Positions 1 to 8,948 of a DNA stretch of 64,000 nt are shown piece by piece. The position numbers and the translations under genes were made by a program. Each line of letters starts with the position of its first letter. Position 1 is the stretch's first letter. Location of the stretch: NCBI GenBank assembly GCA_900542185.1, contig UQMZ01000009.1, positions 1 to 64,000 on the forward strand, written 5' to 3'. The DNA is from an uncultured Bacteroidales bacterium (GTDB taxonomy: Bacteria > Bacteroidota > Bacteroidia > Bacteroidales > Muribaculaceae). Below the pieces are notes generated by a model. It had not been told where the DNA came from. It worked only from the letters and a program-made list of their open reading frames with translations, and did not search any database.

Positions 1-9
1 CTCTCTCCG

Positions 10-42
10 TCGTCGGCAGCGTCAGATGTGTATAAGAGACAG
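10..42 (+). other. Nextera transposase adapter (assembly artefact)
   Basis: The 33 bases match the Illumina Nextera read-1 adapter exactly, including the 19-base Tn5 mosaic end at 24-42 (AGATGTGTATAAGAGACAG). This is library sequence left on the contig end, not genome. Bases 1-9 lie outside the adapter and are also suspect. Genuine sequence starts at about 43, inside the mrp gene. Confidence 0.97.
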
Positions 43-1105
43 GGAGGGTTGCGTTGCGGGCGTCCACGGCCTCGACCACACGCGCTGCGAGGGCGCGGTA
101 GGCTATGGCTTCGGGCGTGGTGCCCAGTGCGGCGGGCGTACCGGCGTCGGCATTGGCCATCACTGATTCCACCAGCGGTATCTGTCCCAACAACTGCGTG
201 CCGGTCTCCTCGGCCAGACGTAGGCCGCCGTCCTTGCCGAAAATATAGTATTTCTCGTCGGGATGCGCGTCAGGTGTAAACCATGCCATGTTCTCCACAA
301 GGCCCAGCACCGGCACGTTCACCTGCTCCTGCTGGAACATGGCTATTCCCTTGCGTGCGTCGGCCAGTGCCACTTCCTGAGGCGTGGTCACGACCACCAC
401 GCCGGTCAGCGGCAGTGTCTGAACCAGCGTCAGATGTATGTCGCTTGTGCCGGGAGGCATGTCGATCAGGAAATAGTCCAGCTCGCCCCACCACGCGTCG
501 GTGATAAGCTGCTTCAGGGCGTTGCTGGCCATGCCGCCGCGCCACAGCACCGGCTTGTTCTTGTCTACCATAAAGCCGATGGACAGCAACTTCACGCCGT
601 ATTTCTCGATAGGCTCGATCCAGTCGCGGCCTTCCTCGTTGATCATGTATATGGGTTCATCCTCCACACCGAACATCTTGGGCATCGAGGGACCGAATAT
701 GTCGGCGTCAAGCAGTCCCACCTTATAACCTGCGGCAGCCAGGGCCACCGCTAAGTTGGAGGCTACGGTCGATTTGCCTACGCCTCCCTTGCCGCTGCTT
801 ACGCCGATGATGTTCTTCACCTTGGGCAGAGGATTCACCTTCTGCTCCACGTCACGCTTGAATTCCGGCGTGATGGTCACCTCCACATCGGGGCTGACAT
901 TGGTGTGTATCGCCGCCTCGGCAGTCTTGATCAGGCTGCGGATGAAAGGATCTGTCGACTTGTCGAACACCAGGCCGAAGCTGACCTTCATGCCGTCTAT
1001 GCGCATATTGTCGGCTATCATGCCGAGCTCTACAATGCTCTTGCCGTTGCCGGGATAACGCACGCCCCGCAACGCATCTATTATAAGGTTGGGATATAGT
1101 GTCAT
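43..1105 (-). CDS. mrp: Mrp/NBP35-family Fe-S cluster carrier ATPase (3' end missing)
   Basis: Cytoplasmic P-loop ATPase of the Mrp/ApbC family, which carries and delivers iron-sulfur clusters to apoproteins. My translation from the ATG at 1105 gives about 354 residues. An N-terminal DUF59/MIP18-like region (about 1-95) is followed by a deviant Walker A GKGGVGKST (about residues 105-113), then LLDADIFGPSMPKMFG and IDMPPGTSD, all typical of Mrp. The frame runs without a stop into the Nextera adapter at 42, so the last few residues are lost to the contig edge. It lies 40 bases downstream of trmB on the same strand and is probably cotranscribed with it. The spacer between them is a simple repeat. 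Confidence 0.93.
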
Positions 1106-1130
1106 GATTTCAAATCTAAGCTATTCTCTT

Positions 1131-1173
1131 AACTTTCTTAACTTTCTAAACTTTTTCAACTTTCTTAACTTCC
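1131..1173. repeat. AACTTTCTT-type simple repeat
   Basis: Degenerate tandem copies of AACTTTCTTA fill the trmB-mrp junction. Read on the minus strand the repeat encodes the last residues of TrmB (VKKVEKV) and continues past its stop codon, so an intergenic-style repeat has entered the coding region. A similar CTTAACTTTCTTTAACT stretch occurs after bamA near 43385. Confidence 0.7.
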
Positions 1174-1946
1174 TGCTGCGGGCGTCCTTTGGTGGAACGG
1201 TAATCGTCCTTGGGGATATCGTCAGTCTGAGGTTCCTGAAGTTCGCCTGCAGCAGGGAGACGGAAGCGCAACAGCTTGATCTGTTTGCCACGGCTGAGCC
1301 ACTGCTGCTCGTAATATGTCTTTATGCTACGGGCCGGATCTGACATTTCGGTTCCATACAGATCATCGTCCGGGCAGAAACCGGTGCCATATATATCGGC
1401 GCTGTCGCTCAGCAAGGGCAGGCCGTTCAGTTTCACCAGTCGGCGTGTATATTCATACAGGAACGGAGAATCGGTCTTAAGGTTCACAATGCCGCCAGGT
1501 TTCAACAGTTTGCGGTACAGGCTCAGGAATCGCGTGGACGTCAAACGCTTGCGCACCTTCTGCATCTGCGGGTCCGGAAATGTGATCCACAGCTCGTCTA
1601 CCTCGCCGGGAGCGAAGAAATGCTCTATGTTCTCGATTTCGGCACGCAGGAACGCCGCATTGGTCATACCGGATGCCTCCACCTCCCTGGCGCCACTCCA
1701 CATGCGCGCTCCCTTGATGTCGATGCCCACAAAATTATGGGTCCCGTCGTGACGGGCCAGTCCGACGGTGTATTCTCCCTTGCCGCAGCCCAGTTCCACA
1801 ATCAGGGGCCTGGACTCCGGGAACACCTCGCCGTTCCATTTCCCTCTGTGTGGGAATCCCGTGCGCAGCAATTCCTCGCGGGGATACTGATACACGCACT
1901 TGAATTCCGCCATATCGGCAAATTTCTTCAGTTTATTCTTGCCCAT
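1146..1946 (-). CDS. trmB: tRNA (guanosine(46)-N7)-methyltransferase
   Basis: SAM-dependent methyltransferase that makes m7G46 in the variable loop of tRNAs. The 266-residue protein starts MGKNKLKKFADM at the ATG at 1946. The open frame continues upstream to 2720, but that part is antisense to the GH3 gene and has no family resemblance, so I trim it. Visible motifs are the SAM-binding ELGCGKGEYTVGLA, a GIDIKGARMW loop, and the TrmB-specific ITFPDPQMQKVRKR. The C-terminal tail EVKKVEKV is encoded by a low-complexity repeat and is probably dispensable. A TAATTTTGC box on the minus strand lies 36 bases upstream (1982-1990). The gene precedes mrp on the same strand. Confidence 0.95.
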   Translation of the reverse strand: MGKNKLKKFADMAEFKCVYQYPREELLRTGFPHRGKWNGEVFPESRPLIVELGCGKGEYTVGLARHDGTHNFVGIDIKGARMWSGAREVEASGMTNAAFLRAEIENIEHFFAPGEVDELWITFPDPQMQKVRKRLTSTRFLSLYRKLLKPGGIVNLKTDSPFLYEYTRRLVKLNGLPLLSDSADIYGTGFCPDDDLYGTEMSDPARSIKTYYEQQWLSRGKQIKLLRFRLPAAGELQEPQTDDIPKDDYRSTKGRPQQEVKKVEKV

Positions 1947-1981
1947 AGAGAGTTTTTTTGCAATTTTTTCGATTTCGCTAA

Positions 1982-2031
1982 GCAAAATTACTAAAAAATT
2001 CTGTTTTAATATAAAGTTGTTATAAATTTGC
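1982..2031. promoter_or_regulatory. divergent -7 boxes between trmB and the GH3 gene
   Basis: Two Bacteroidales-type -7 boxes face away from each other: TAATTTTGC on the minus strand (1982-1990, towards trmB) and TAAATTTGC on the plus strand (2023-2031, towards the GH3 gene). Neither has a convincing TTG -33 element at 19-21 bases, so these are weak predictions. Confidence 0.4.
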
Positions 2032-2093
2032 AGACCGTAACCGGACTTGCCCAGTGAATAAGCTCCGGAAAAAGTATAAACTTGAGATACACT

Positions 2094-3629
2094 ATGGACT
2101 ATACTCCGCTGGTAAGGGGGATGTTTGAGCGGCGCGCGCTGCGTACCCGTCACTGGGGACGCGACGGGGAGGAAATACAGCAACGCGTGTTGCGCAGCCT
2201 GTTGCGCCGTGCCGACAGCACATGGATAGGCTTCAGGCATGATTTCGCGTCGATAGCCGGCAGCGGCGACGTGACCGCCCGCTATGCCCGCGACCTTAAG
2301 CCTGTGGAGTATGAGGACATCCGGCCGCTGGTGATGCGCATGATTTCGGGCGAACGCAATCTGCTGTGGCCCGGGCTTTGCCGCGACTATGCCCAGAGCA
2401 GCGGCACGTCGGGCGGCAAGTCCAAGTTCATTCCCATCACACGCGATTCGCTGCACCGCACGCACTATGCCGGCGCGGCCGACACCGTGGCCCATTATAT
2501 CCTGAACAATCCCGAGAGCCGCATGTTCTGCGGCAAGGGATTCATTCTCGGAGGTTCGTTCGCTAACGAGTTGAACCTGAAGGATCCACGTGTGCATGTA
2601 GGCGATCTCAGCGCCACGCTGATAAACCGCTGTCCGCCGATGGCCAATCTGGTGCGCATCCCTTCCAAACGGGTGGCTCTCATGTCCGACTGGTCCAAAA
2701 AACTGCCCCGGCTGGTGCACATGGCCGCCAAGACCAACATAACGAACCTGTCGGGAGTGCCCAGCTGGTTCTTAGCTGTAATCAAGGGAGTGCTGGAACA
2801 GAACCATACCGACAACCTGCACGACGTATGGCCCAATCTGGAGGTATTCTTCCACGGCGGAATCTCGTTCGAGCCTTACCGCCAGATATACCGCAGCATC
2901 ACCGACCCCGAGCGGATGCATTTCGTAGAGAACTACAATGCCTCCGAGGGATTTTTCGCCACACAGGATCTGCCGGACTCCAACTCGATGCTTCTGATAC
3001 TGGACAACGACATATACTACGAATTCATACCTCAGGGCAAGACTCCGGACGATGCCACGGGCATAGCCGGTGTGAAGACAGGCGGTGTATATGAACTGAT
3101 GATAACGTCCAGCAATGGTCTGTGGCGTTACCGGATGGGCGACACGGTGCGTATCGAATCCACCGACCCCGTGCGCATCAGCATAGTGGGTCGTACCAAG
3201 TGTTACATCAACGCCTTCGGCGAGGAACTGATGGAGGACAACGCCGACAAAGCCCTGGCCGAAGCCTGCCGCGAACTGGACTGCACGGTCAAGGACTATA
3301 CCGTATCGCCCGTGTTCGCCGACCGCGGACGCCGCGGACGCCACCAATGGCTGATTGAATGGATCAAGGCTCCGGCCGACATCGAGGCATTCGCGCGCAG
3401 GCTTGACGATGAATTGCGCAAGCTCAACAGCGACTACGACGCGAAGCGCTCCGGAATGTATTTCCTGGACATGCCCAAAATAATAACGGTGCCCGACGGA
3501 ACTTTCTCCAGATGGCTGAAGTCCGTGGGTACCGGTAAGCTCGGCGGCCAGCGCAAGGTGCCGCGTCTGTCAAACGACCGGCAGATAGCCGATCAGATTC
3601 TGAGCGTCATCGCTGCTTCACGATCTTGA
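2094..3629 (+). CDS. GH3 auxin-responsive promoter family acyl-adenylating enzyme
   Basis: A 511-residue GH3-family protein. Plant GH3 enzymes are adenylate-forming acyl-acid amido synthetases; the substrate of the Bacteroidetes members is not known to me. The phosphate-binding motif AQSSGTSGGKSKFIPIT (near residue 100) is the ANL-superfamily P-loop, and YNASEGFF, LWRYRMGDTVRI and INAFGEEL are characteristic of GH3. I start at the ATG at 2094 (MDYTPLVRGMF); an in-frame TTG lies at 2082. The 3' end overlaps the convergent BspA-like gene by 23 bases. No signal peptide is visible, so the protein should be cytoplasmic. Confidence 0.9.
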   Translation: MDYTPLVRGMFERRALRTRHWGRDGEEIQQRVLRSLLRRADSTWIGFRHDFASIAGSGDVTARYARDLKPVEYEDIRPLVMRMISGERNLLWPGLCRDYAQSSGTSGGKSKFIPITRDSLHRTHYAGAADTVAHYILNNPESRMFCGKGFILGGSFANELNLKDPRVHVGDLSATLINRCPPMANLVRIPSKRVALMSDWSKKLPRLVHMAAKTNITNLSGVPSWFLAVIKGVLEQNHTDNLHDVWPNLEVFFHGGISFEPYRQIYRSITDPERMHFVENYNASEGFFATQDLPDSNSMLLILDNDIYYEFIPQGKTPDDATGIAGVKTGGVYELMITSSNGLWRYRMGDTVRIESTDPVRISIVGRTKCYINAFGEELMEDNADKALAEACRELDCTVKDYTVSPVFADRGRRGRHQWLIEWIKAPADIEAFARRLDDELRKLNSDYDAKRSGMYFLDMPKIITVPDGTFSRWLKSVGTGKLGGQRKVPRLSNDRQIADQILSVIAASRS

Positions 3630-5013
3630 GCACACCGCCCTGAAGCACCGTCACTACCGCTATTTCGCCAGCCGGTACGGCCACGCTTATTTCAGTCCGG
3701 CCCCGGCCCCCGTCGTAATATGTCACGCCCGACACCCCTGCCACACGGACGTTGTCGAACGGCATGGCGCCGCTCACGGTCACTGTGCCGCCGTCGCGCG
3801 ACACCATTATTCTGTTGTCCGGATCAAGGCCGGCGTCTCCCGTCGATGTCTCACGTATATTGAATCTGCTCCAAACATCGTGGCTCTTCCACTTGTCGGC
3901 ATGGAGACTGTTTACCAGGAGTTCGATCGGATACCGGCCGTCGTCAGCCTCCAGTCCGGAAAAGCCATTCGGATCCAACGCCGGGACCGAGCTTCCCAAA
4001 GAAATCGCGTTCACGGTATTGATACCTGTGTCATTGCGGAACGCATGGGCCTTTATCTCCTTCACGTCCGGACCCAGCGACACGAGCGTAATTCGTTTGT
4101 TGTTGGCAAAAGCCGCCTCCCCTATCACCGGCGTGTTCAGTCTTTTCGTCAACATATTGCCCGAACCGGCGGCCAGCGCCTGCCCGGCATTCCCGGCCAG
4201 TTCCGGCACATTCTCCAAAGCGTCGTCGCCTGCGAAGGCACCGGCTCCGAATAGTACTGGCCCGTCGCTCTGCACCTGCGTCAGCCTGCGGGCATCGGCA
4301 AACGCGTATGCGCCGACCTCGCTTACGCCCCTCAGGTCCGCTTCCACGATTCCGCTCAGTCTGAACGCCTCGTCACCTACGGTCTCTGCGCCCGCAGGCA
4401 TCCCTTGCAGCGACTTACACCCATAGAACATACCCTCCGGCACATGCTTCAATCCTTCCTTGAACTCAACGTTCCCCAGATTGACGCAATTCCTGAATAT
4501 TCCCTTGCCAAGTTTCTCCGGACACCCTTGAAATGTCACTTTCTTCAGACCTGTGCAGCCGACAAAGGCATAATCCCCCACGCTTTTGACCTTGGCGGGA
4601 ATTTCAATTTCCTCTATCTTGCTCAGAGCGAATGCCTGGTCGCCAATGGCCTGAAGGCTCTCAGGAAGCACTACCCGGGTCACCTCAGTGCCTGCCAGCA
4701 TGTTGGGCACCAGTTCGTATGCGCCGAACTTAAGCCTGTCCATATACCCCGTATTGGCATACTGATACGGGATTATATTCAAGGCCGACATGTCTAATGT
4801 GGTAATGGCAGGCGACATTTTGTAAAGCAACGCCAGATCGGTGACATTGGCTCCTCCTCTGAGCTTCAGCACTGCGTCGGATGTTATCTCCATTTGCGGA
4901 ATATTTTCACACAGCGATCCGGGACTCACGGTTATTTCCAGGGCTTGGGCCCCGGTGCCTGCCGTCACGGCCATTATAGCCGCCACAATATGTTTTGTTC
5001 GTGTAAGTATCAT
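3607..5013 (-). CDS. BspA-type leucine-rich repeat surface protein
   Basis: A 468-residue exported protein. The N-terminus (MILTRTKHIVAAIMAVTAGTG) reads as a signal peptide. The middle has LRR_5/BspA repeats with signatures such as LPESLQAIGDQAFA, IPAKVKSVGDYAFVGC and GIFRNCVNLGNV. The end, after about residue 390, is a compact beta-rich domain (VTVSGAMPFDNVRVAGVSG to VLQGGVLKIVKQR) resembling sorting-type C-terminal domains of type IX cargo; that assignment is inference. BspA relatives bind matrix proteins or other bacteria. It lies 3 bases downstream of the PorZ-like frame on the same strand and may be cotranscribed with it. Confidence 0.85.
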   Translation of the reverse strand: MILTRTKHIVAAIMAVTAGTGAQALEITVSPGSLCENIPQMEITSDAVLKLRGGANVTDLALLYKMSPAITTLDMSALNIIPYQYANTGYMDRLKFGAYELVPNMLAGTEVTRVVLPESLQAIGDQAFALSKIEEIEIPAKVKSVGDYAFVGCTGLKKVTFQGCPEKLGKGIFRNCVNLGNVEFKEGLKHVPEGMFYGCKSLQGMPAGAETVGDEAFRLSGIVEADLRGVSEVGAYAFADARRLTQVQSDGPVLFGAGAFAGDDALENVPELAGNAGQALAAGSGNMLTKRLNTPVIGEAAFANNKRITLVSLGPDVKEIKAHAFRNDTGINTVNAISLGSSVPALDPNGFSGLEADDGRYPIELLVNSLHADKWKSHDVWSRFNIRETSTGDAGLDPDNRIMVSRDGGTVTVSGAMPFDNVRVAGVSGVTYYDGGRGRTEISVAVPAGEIAVVTVLQGGVLKIVKQR

Positions 5014-5016
5014 TTC

Positions 5017-7449
5017 TTATTCCACCACAAGAATTTTACCCATTTTCGAAAAGGAGTCCTGATTGCTGCCGTTGGTGCCCAGGATATAATATACGCCTGC
5101 CGGCACCCTGCGTCGGTTATGGTTGGTGATATCCCATTCAACCGATCCATCGGTGGCCTCGCCCAGCTCGCGCACCATCCGTCCGGCGCCATCCATTATC
5201 TTGACCATGGAGCCGTCGGGCAACATGTCGATTGTCACCGTTCCCATAAATCCGGGACGCACGGGATTGGGATATGCACGCACCTGCGCGCTGCCCGAAA
5301 CCTCCGACTCGTTCAGGAAGGCCTCTACCAGACCTTTCTCTGTCGACACCATCATCGATCCGTTTTCCGGATTGTAGCACAGTCCGTCGATAATGTCACT
5401 CGGCAGACCGGAATTTCCCGTGGTGTAGGTGGTCAGCACCTTGGTTCCGTCGGCGTTGGTCACTACTATTCCGCCACCATTTGTCGCGAACCATTTACGT
5501 CCGGACGGATCGACTGTCATAGCCACGACCGAGACCCCGTCAAGCAACAGGTCGGCCAGATTGGTACCATCGTTACGGGCCACCTTGACACGACGCACCG
5601 TCGTATTGCCGTTGGCTACCTCGACGGGATTGAAATTAAACACTCCACTGCTGCACAGCGCCCACACTCTCCCGGAAGCCGGATCCTCGTACAGTCCGTT
5701 GCAATGGCCATAATTGAATTGCGTGCCATCCTGATCCACAAGCATGGATATGACACCGGTCACATCGTCGGATTCCACATCCAGGGTTCCGGCGTGATAC
5801 CACACCACAACCGACGTGGAGGTATTGCCTGAGGCATATACGATCATATTACGCTGAGATGAAAGGGGTAGAACCCATGCACCGCTTCCGGGACTCACAT
5901 TTCGGAAAATCTTCTTTTTCAACGGACGGTAAGATGCCGTTGACTTGGTCGCCATTCGGTCTTCGGCCGGCCAATACCATAATTCCGAGTCCTTGCTGTC
6001 GCTGTTGAAAAAGGCCACCCACAATGTATTGTCCCTGTCGAAGCGCGGAGCGCCGAACGAGCAAAGCTGATCCCACGCCGACATCAATACGGTTCCCGCC
6101 ACAAATCCTTCTTTGCCCAAGGCCTTGTCATTGGGACGGCCTATCCTGAAGCTATTCTCTCCGCTCAAATCAAGGCGGAACAGTCCGTTCTCGTTCGATC
6201 CGCAATATATATGGTTGGGATTCAGCGGATCGATTGCCATTCCCATCGGATTGTTAATATGGAATACATCTTCCGGATCCGTACCGGAATATGTGAGCGA
6301 CAACGGCTTCCATGTTCCATCCTTCAGCGTACAGATGAGGTCCGGCGTGGTTATGTTGTTGAATGTCCATTCATGTCCGTGATTACGCACCATCATACCG
6401 AGATTCCGGTCATAAATCATGGCGCGGCATCTGAACGCCGTCGACGCATTCGGCAAATGCCTCTGCATCGTCACTGTCCATTTGCCGTCGTCGCCTGGCG
6501 CAGTCATTCGGTAATATCCGTCGCGACCGGCCGAAAACCACCATGTCCTGCCGTCGTTGGAGGCACATCGTGGGTTCCTGGGCGCCAGCGACTCCGGCAT
6601 CTTATAGTCTGTGGTTTTACCGTTGCGATCGTAATAACGCACTCCTCTTCGGCCCGAGGTGGCCATGCCGTCGGATCCCCGCTCCATGGAATACTCGTCG
6701 GCATGCGACGTCAATATAAATACAGGCTCTCCCTCATGCATCGATACATATCCGATCAATTGACGCATTATGTCGTACATACAGTATACCCGGTCTCCGA
6801 GATTCAACATGCGCCTGAAATTCTTGCCTTCGGTGTTCTTCACCGTCTTGAAGCCGGTGATGTCGCCGCTGCGTTCATTGCCGTATAATATTCCGGTGTC
6901 TGTACCTACCAGCAGATAATCGCCCACTTTCCCTATTGTGTTCACACTGCTTCCATAATTGCGGGATGTGGATATCTCGCCCTTCTTGACGTCTATGAGA
7001 ACATAACCCGTCGCCGTGGCAATCCATACGCCTCCTCTATTTTCATCCACATTGATATCCAGTATATTCTGCGAGGCATTGCTTCCGGCCATCATAAGTC
7101 CGGGAATGTTGGTCACTTCGCCCGAATCCGGCAGCAGATCGATGTTTCCGCTCATATATCCTATCACCAGCAGTCTGTTCTTGAAGTCGTAGGCAGCCGA
7201 AACGACTATATTCTCTGAAAGTCCGTTAGTGGCGTTAAGCCATTTCCACTCGTCGTTCTCCTTATCATAGCGGTAAAGCTGACCGTAACGCGAGGTGCCT
7301 GCCGGCACCCGCGGATCATAATCCATTTTCAATGCTATGAAATATGCATATTTCGGCGTGTCGATCATCCTGTATGTCTGACCGTCATAGCTCATGTGCT
7401 GCTTCCATTCCACGGCATAGGCCGGCATGGCCCAGAACAGCGATATCAT
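5017..7449 (-). other. porZ: candidate independent start of the PorZ-like protein
   Basis: If the propeller part is made separately, the best start is the ATG at 7449, giving 810 residues beginning MISLFWAMPAYAVEWKQHMS. A GTG five codons upstream is the alternative. In the neighbouring frame a TGA lies 8 to 12 bases before this ATG, so a single-base change near the end of rdgB would restore a normal RdgB stop. The length and the propeller-plus-sorting-domain layout fit PorZ of the type IX secretion system. Confidence 0.6.
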
Positions 7450-8031
7450 GACCAAAGTCACGAACCAATCCCGGAACGCCCTGAAGGCCCGTCCTCTATG
7501 GGATATCGCGTTTTTCTCTTCGGCGCTCATGCGCGCGAATGTCATGCCGGTCTCCCTGGCCACAAACACCGGGTCGTAGCCGAATCCGGACTCGCCGCTG
7601 CGCTCGCGCGCTATCTCGCCGTCCACGCGGCCTTCGAACGTCCGGGCCGTTCCCTCGGTGTCCACGTACGCCAGAATCGTCGAGAAATGCGCCTCGCGAC
7701 GATCCTTGCCCTCCATATTGCGCAGCAGCTTGAGCATGTTCGCCTCGGAATCGTGGCCTTCGCCGGCATACCGGGCGCTAAGCACGCCGGGCTCTCCGCC
7801 AAGGGCATCGACCATCAGTCCCGTATCGTCCGCCACACACGCCACGCCGTAATGCTCCCGCACGTATCGAGCCTTCTGCAGCGCGTTCCCTTCGAGAGTG
7901 GCCTGCGTCTCGGGCAAATCCTCATGACACCCTATTTCCGACAGAGACACTAATTCAACGGCCGGTCCCAGTATGGCCCGCGCCTCTTCTATCTTATGCT
8001 TGTTGTTCGTAGCAAATACCAGTCGTTTCAT
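5017..8031 (-). CDS. rdgB: RdgB (dITP/XTP pyrophosphatase) fused in frame to a PorZ-like propeller protein
   Basis: One uninterrupted 1004-residue frame holds two usually separate proteins. Residues 1-194 are RdgB/HAM1, which hydrolyses dITP and XTP: FATNNKHKIEEA at the start, then VADDTGLMVDALGG, SARYAGEGHD, SGFGYDPVF and KNAISHRGRAFRAF. That is the full normal length of the family. From residue 195 a hydrophobic stretch (MISLFWAMPAYA) looks like a signal peptide, followed by a PorZ-type propeller (YRYDKENDEWKWLNATNGLS, LLVIGYMSGNIDLLPDSGE) and a type IX C-terminal domain (AYPNPVRPG to KMGKILVVE). PorZ assists the sortase PorU at the outer membrane. A cytoplasmic enzyme fused ahead of a signal peptide makes little sense, so two proteins or a lost stop codon are likely. 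Confidence 0.85.
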   Translation of the reverse strand: MKRLVFATNNKHKIEEARAILGPAVELVSLSEIGCHEDLPETQATLEGNALQKARYVREHYGVACVADDTGLMVDALGGEPGVLSARYAGEGHDSEANMLKLLRNMEGKDRREAHFSTILAYVDTEGTARTFEGRVDGEIARERSGESGFGYDPVFVARETGMTFARMSAEEKNAISHRGRAFRAFRDWFVTLVMISLFWAMPAYAVEWKQHMSYDGQTYRMIDTPKYAYFIALKMDYDPRVPAGTSRYGQLYRYDKENDEWKWLNATNGLSENIVVSAAYDFKNRLLVIGYMSGNIDLLPDSGEVTNIPGLMMAGSNASQNILDINVDENRGGVWIATATGYVLIDVKKGEISTSRNYGSSVNTIGKVGDYLLVGTDTGILYGNERSGDITGFKTVKNTEGKNFRRMLNLGDRVYCMYDIMRQLIGYVSMHEGEPVFILTSHADEYSMERGSDGMATSGRRGVRYYDRNGKTTDYKMPESLAPRNPRCASNDGRTWWFSAGRDGYYRMTAPGDDGKWTVTMQRHLPNASTAFRCRAMIYDRNLGMMVRNHGHEWTFNNITTPDLICTLKDGTWKPLSLTYSGTDPEDVFHINNPMGMAIDPLNPNHIYCGSNENGLFRLDLSGENSFRIGRPNDKALGKEGFVAGTVLMSAWDQLCSFGAPRFDRDNTLWVAFFNSDSKDSELWYWPAEDRMATKSTASYRPLKKKIFRNVSPGSGAWVLPLSSQRNMIVYASGNTSTSVVVWYHAGTLDVESDDVTGVISMLVDQDGTQFNYGHCNGLYEDPASGRVWALCSSGVFNFNPVEVANGNTTVRRVKVARNDGTNLADLLLDGVSVVAMTVDPSGRKWFATNGGGIVVTNADGTKVLTTYTTGNSGLPSDIIDGLCYNPENGSMMVSTEKGLVEAFLNESEVSGSAQVRAYPNPVRPGFMGTVTIDMLPDGSMVKIMDGAGRMVRELGEATDGSVEWDITNHNRRRVPAGVYYILGTNGSNQDSFSKMGKILVVE

Positions 8032-8074
8032 CTTATTTATAACGTAATGACGACTGCGATATTACATGGCAGGA

Positions 8075-8117
8075 GGGTGCGGCGTCCGGGGTTTTCGACA
8101 CCCTTTCCGCCGCACCC
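8075..8117. terminator. 10-bp inverted repeat downstream of the phage-like island
   Basis: GGGTGCGGCG (8075-8084) pairs perfectly with CGCCGCACCC (8108-8117) across a 23-base loop. It lies between the last island gene and rdgB. There is no T run on either side, so it may be a factor-dependent terminator or a boundary structure. Confidence 0.4.
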
Positions 8118-8142
8118 CCCTTCAGGATGATATATGATCAAG

Positions 8143-8703
8143 TCATGTGGTTATGATTTCGCGCGCCATGGTGGCTATGGTCCTGGCCGTTCGGTTCACC
8201 AGCGAACGTGGTATCCACACCGTCCTGTCGCTGCCATCGTCTTTCACCTGAGGCACCGGCAGATATTGAGCCGACACCACTGTCGCTCCGGGCCGGGTTC
8301 CCTCCGCTATCAGATACCGGCCGTCTGGTCGGTGTTCCAGCCTGAGGCCGGGCAGGCTGTAGCCATGGGTCACGGCCTGCGGTTCACGCCAGTCGGTCAG
8401 CCCGCGGCACCAGTCGCTCATGCGGAACTCCACCAGCCGCAGGAAGTCGTCGGGCACCTTGAGTTCCAGCAGCGTGCCGGAGGCCGTCACCCTGTGGTCG
8501 CCGCAGAGGCTCCGGGTCTCGTCGATGTCGCCGGAATCGGCCTCGCACATGGTCTTCGCCGCCCCTTCGGCCACCAGCTCGTCCACCAGGCGCCCCAGCT
8601 CCATTCCCATGTCTCCGAATACCTCCGCCTCCGATATCTCGGCCAGGTCCTCGTCAAGCAGCATCACCGCCCGGCGAGTCAGCCACGACACCTTCACGTT
8701 CAT
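8143..8703 (-). CDS. hypothetical protein of the phage-like island (possible head-tail connector)
   Basis: A 186-residue soluble protein starting MNVKVSWLTRRAVMLLDEDL. I do not recognise a family. It is acidic with a helical N-terminal half, and its C-terminal half contains RTVWIPRSLVNRTARTIATM. Its start overlaps the stop of the 81-residue gene by 4 bases (ATGA at 8700-8703), so the two are translationally coupled. Its place after a capsid-like gene suggests a connector or adaptor protein, by position only. Confidence 0.6.
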   Translation of the reverse strand: MNVKVSWLTRRAVMLLDEDLAEISEAEVFGDMGMELGRLVDELVAEGAAKTMCEADSGDIDETRSLCGDHRVTASGTLLELKVPDDFLRLVEFRMSDWCRGLTDWREPQAVTHGYSLPGLRLEHRPDGRYLIAEGTRPGATVVSAQYLPVPQVKDDGSDRTVWIPRSLVNRTARTIATMAREIITT

Positions 8704-8945
8704 CGCATCAGGAATATTTTGCCGCTACGGAAATAGCTGCTGTCCTCTATCAGGCGCTGCAACGCCTTGTTGTCGGTGACGAAGGTGGCCGGTTTCTGGC
8801 CATAACCCGAATAACTGCCTCCCCTGAAGTGTACCTTGACCACTCCGTAGCCCGCCGGTATCAGCGCGTGCCATTCCATCAGCCGCACTCCATAAGTGCG
8901 GCTCTCCTGCTTTCTTTTCATGTCCATATCGATTCTTCCATACAT
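8700..8945 (-). CDS. small hypothetical protein of the phage-like island
   Basis: An 81-residue protein (MYGRIDMDMKRKQESRTYGV to SSYFRSGKIFLMR) lying 3 bases after the capsid-like gene and overlapping the next gene by 4 bases. It has no signal peptide or membrane segment. The tight packing is typical of a phage late operon. I can name no function; small proteins at this position in phages often decorate or complete the head. Confidence 0.55.
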   Translation of the reverse strand: MYGRIDMDMKRKQESRTYGVRLMEWHALIPAGYGVVKVHFRGGSYSGYGQKPATFVTDNKALQRLIEDSSYFRSGKIFLMR

Positions 8946-8948
8946 TCG

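Noticed and set aside
1947..2720. N-terminal extension of the trmB reading frame
   Set aside because: It is antisense to the GH3 gene and crosses both divergent -7 boxes. It has no resemblance to TrmB, which begins normally at 1946.
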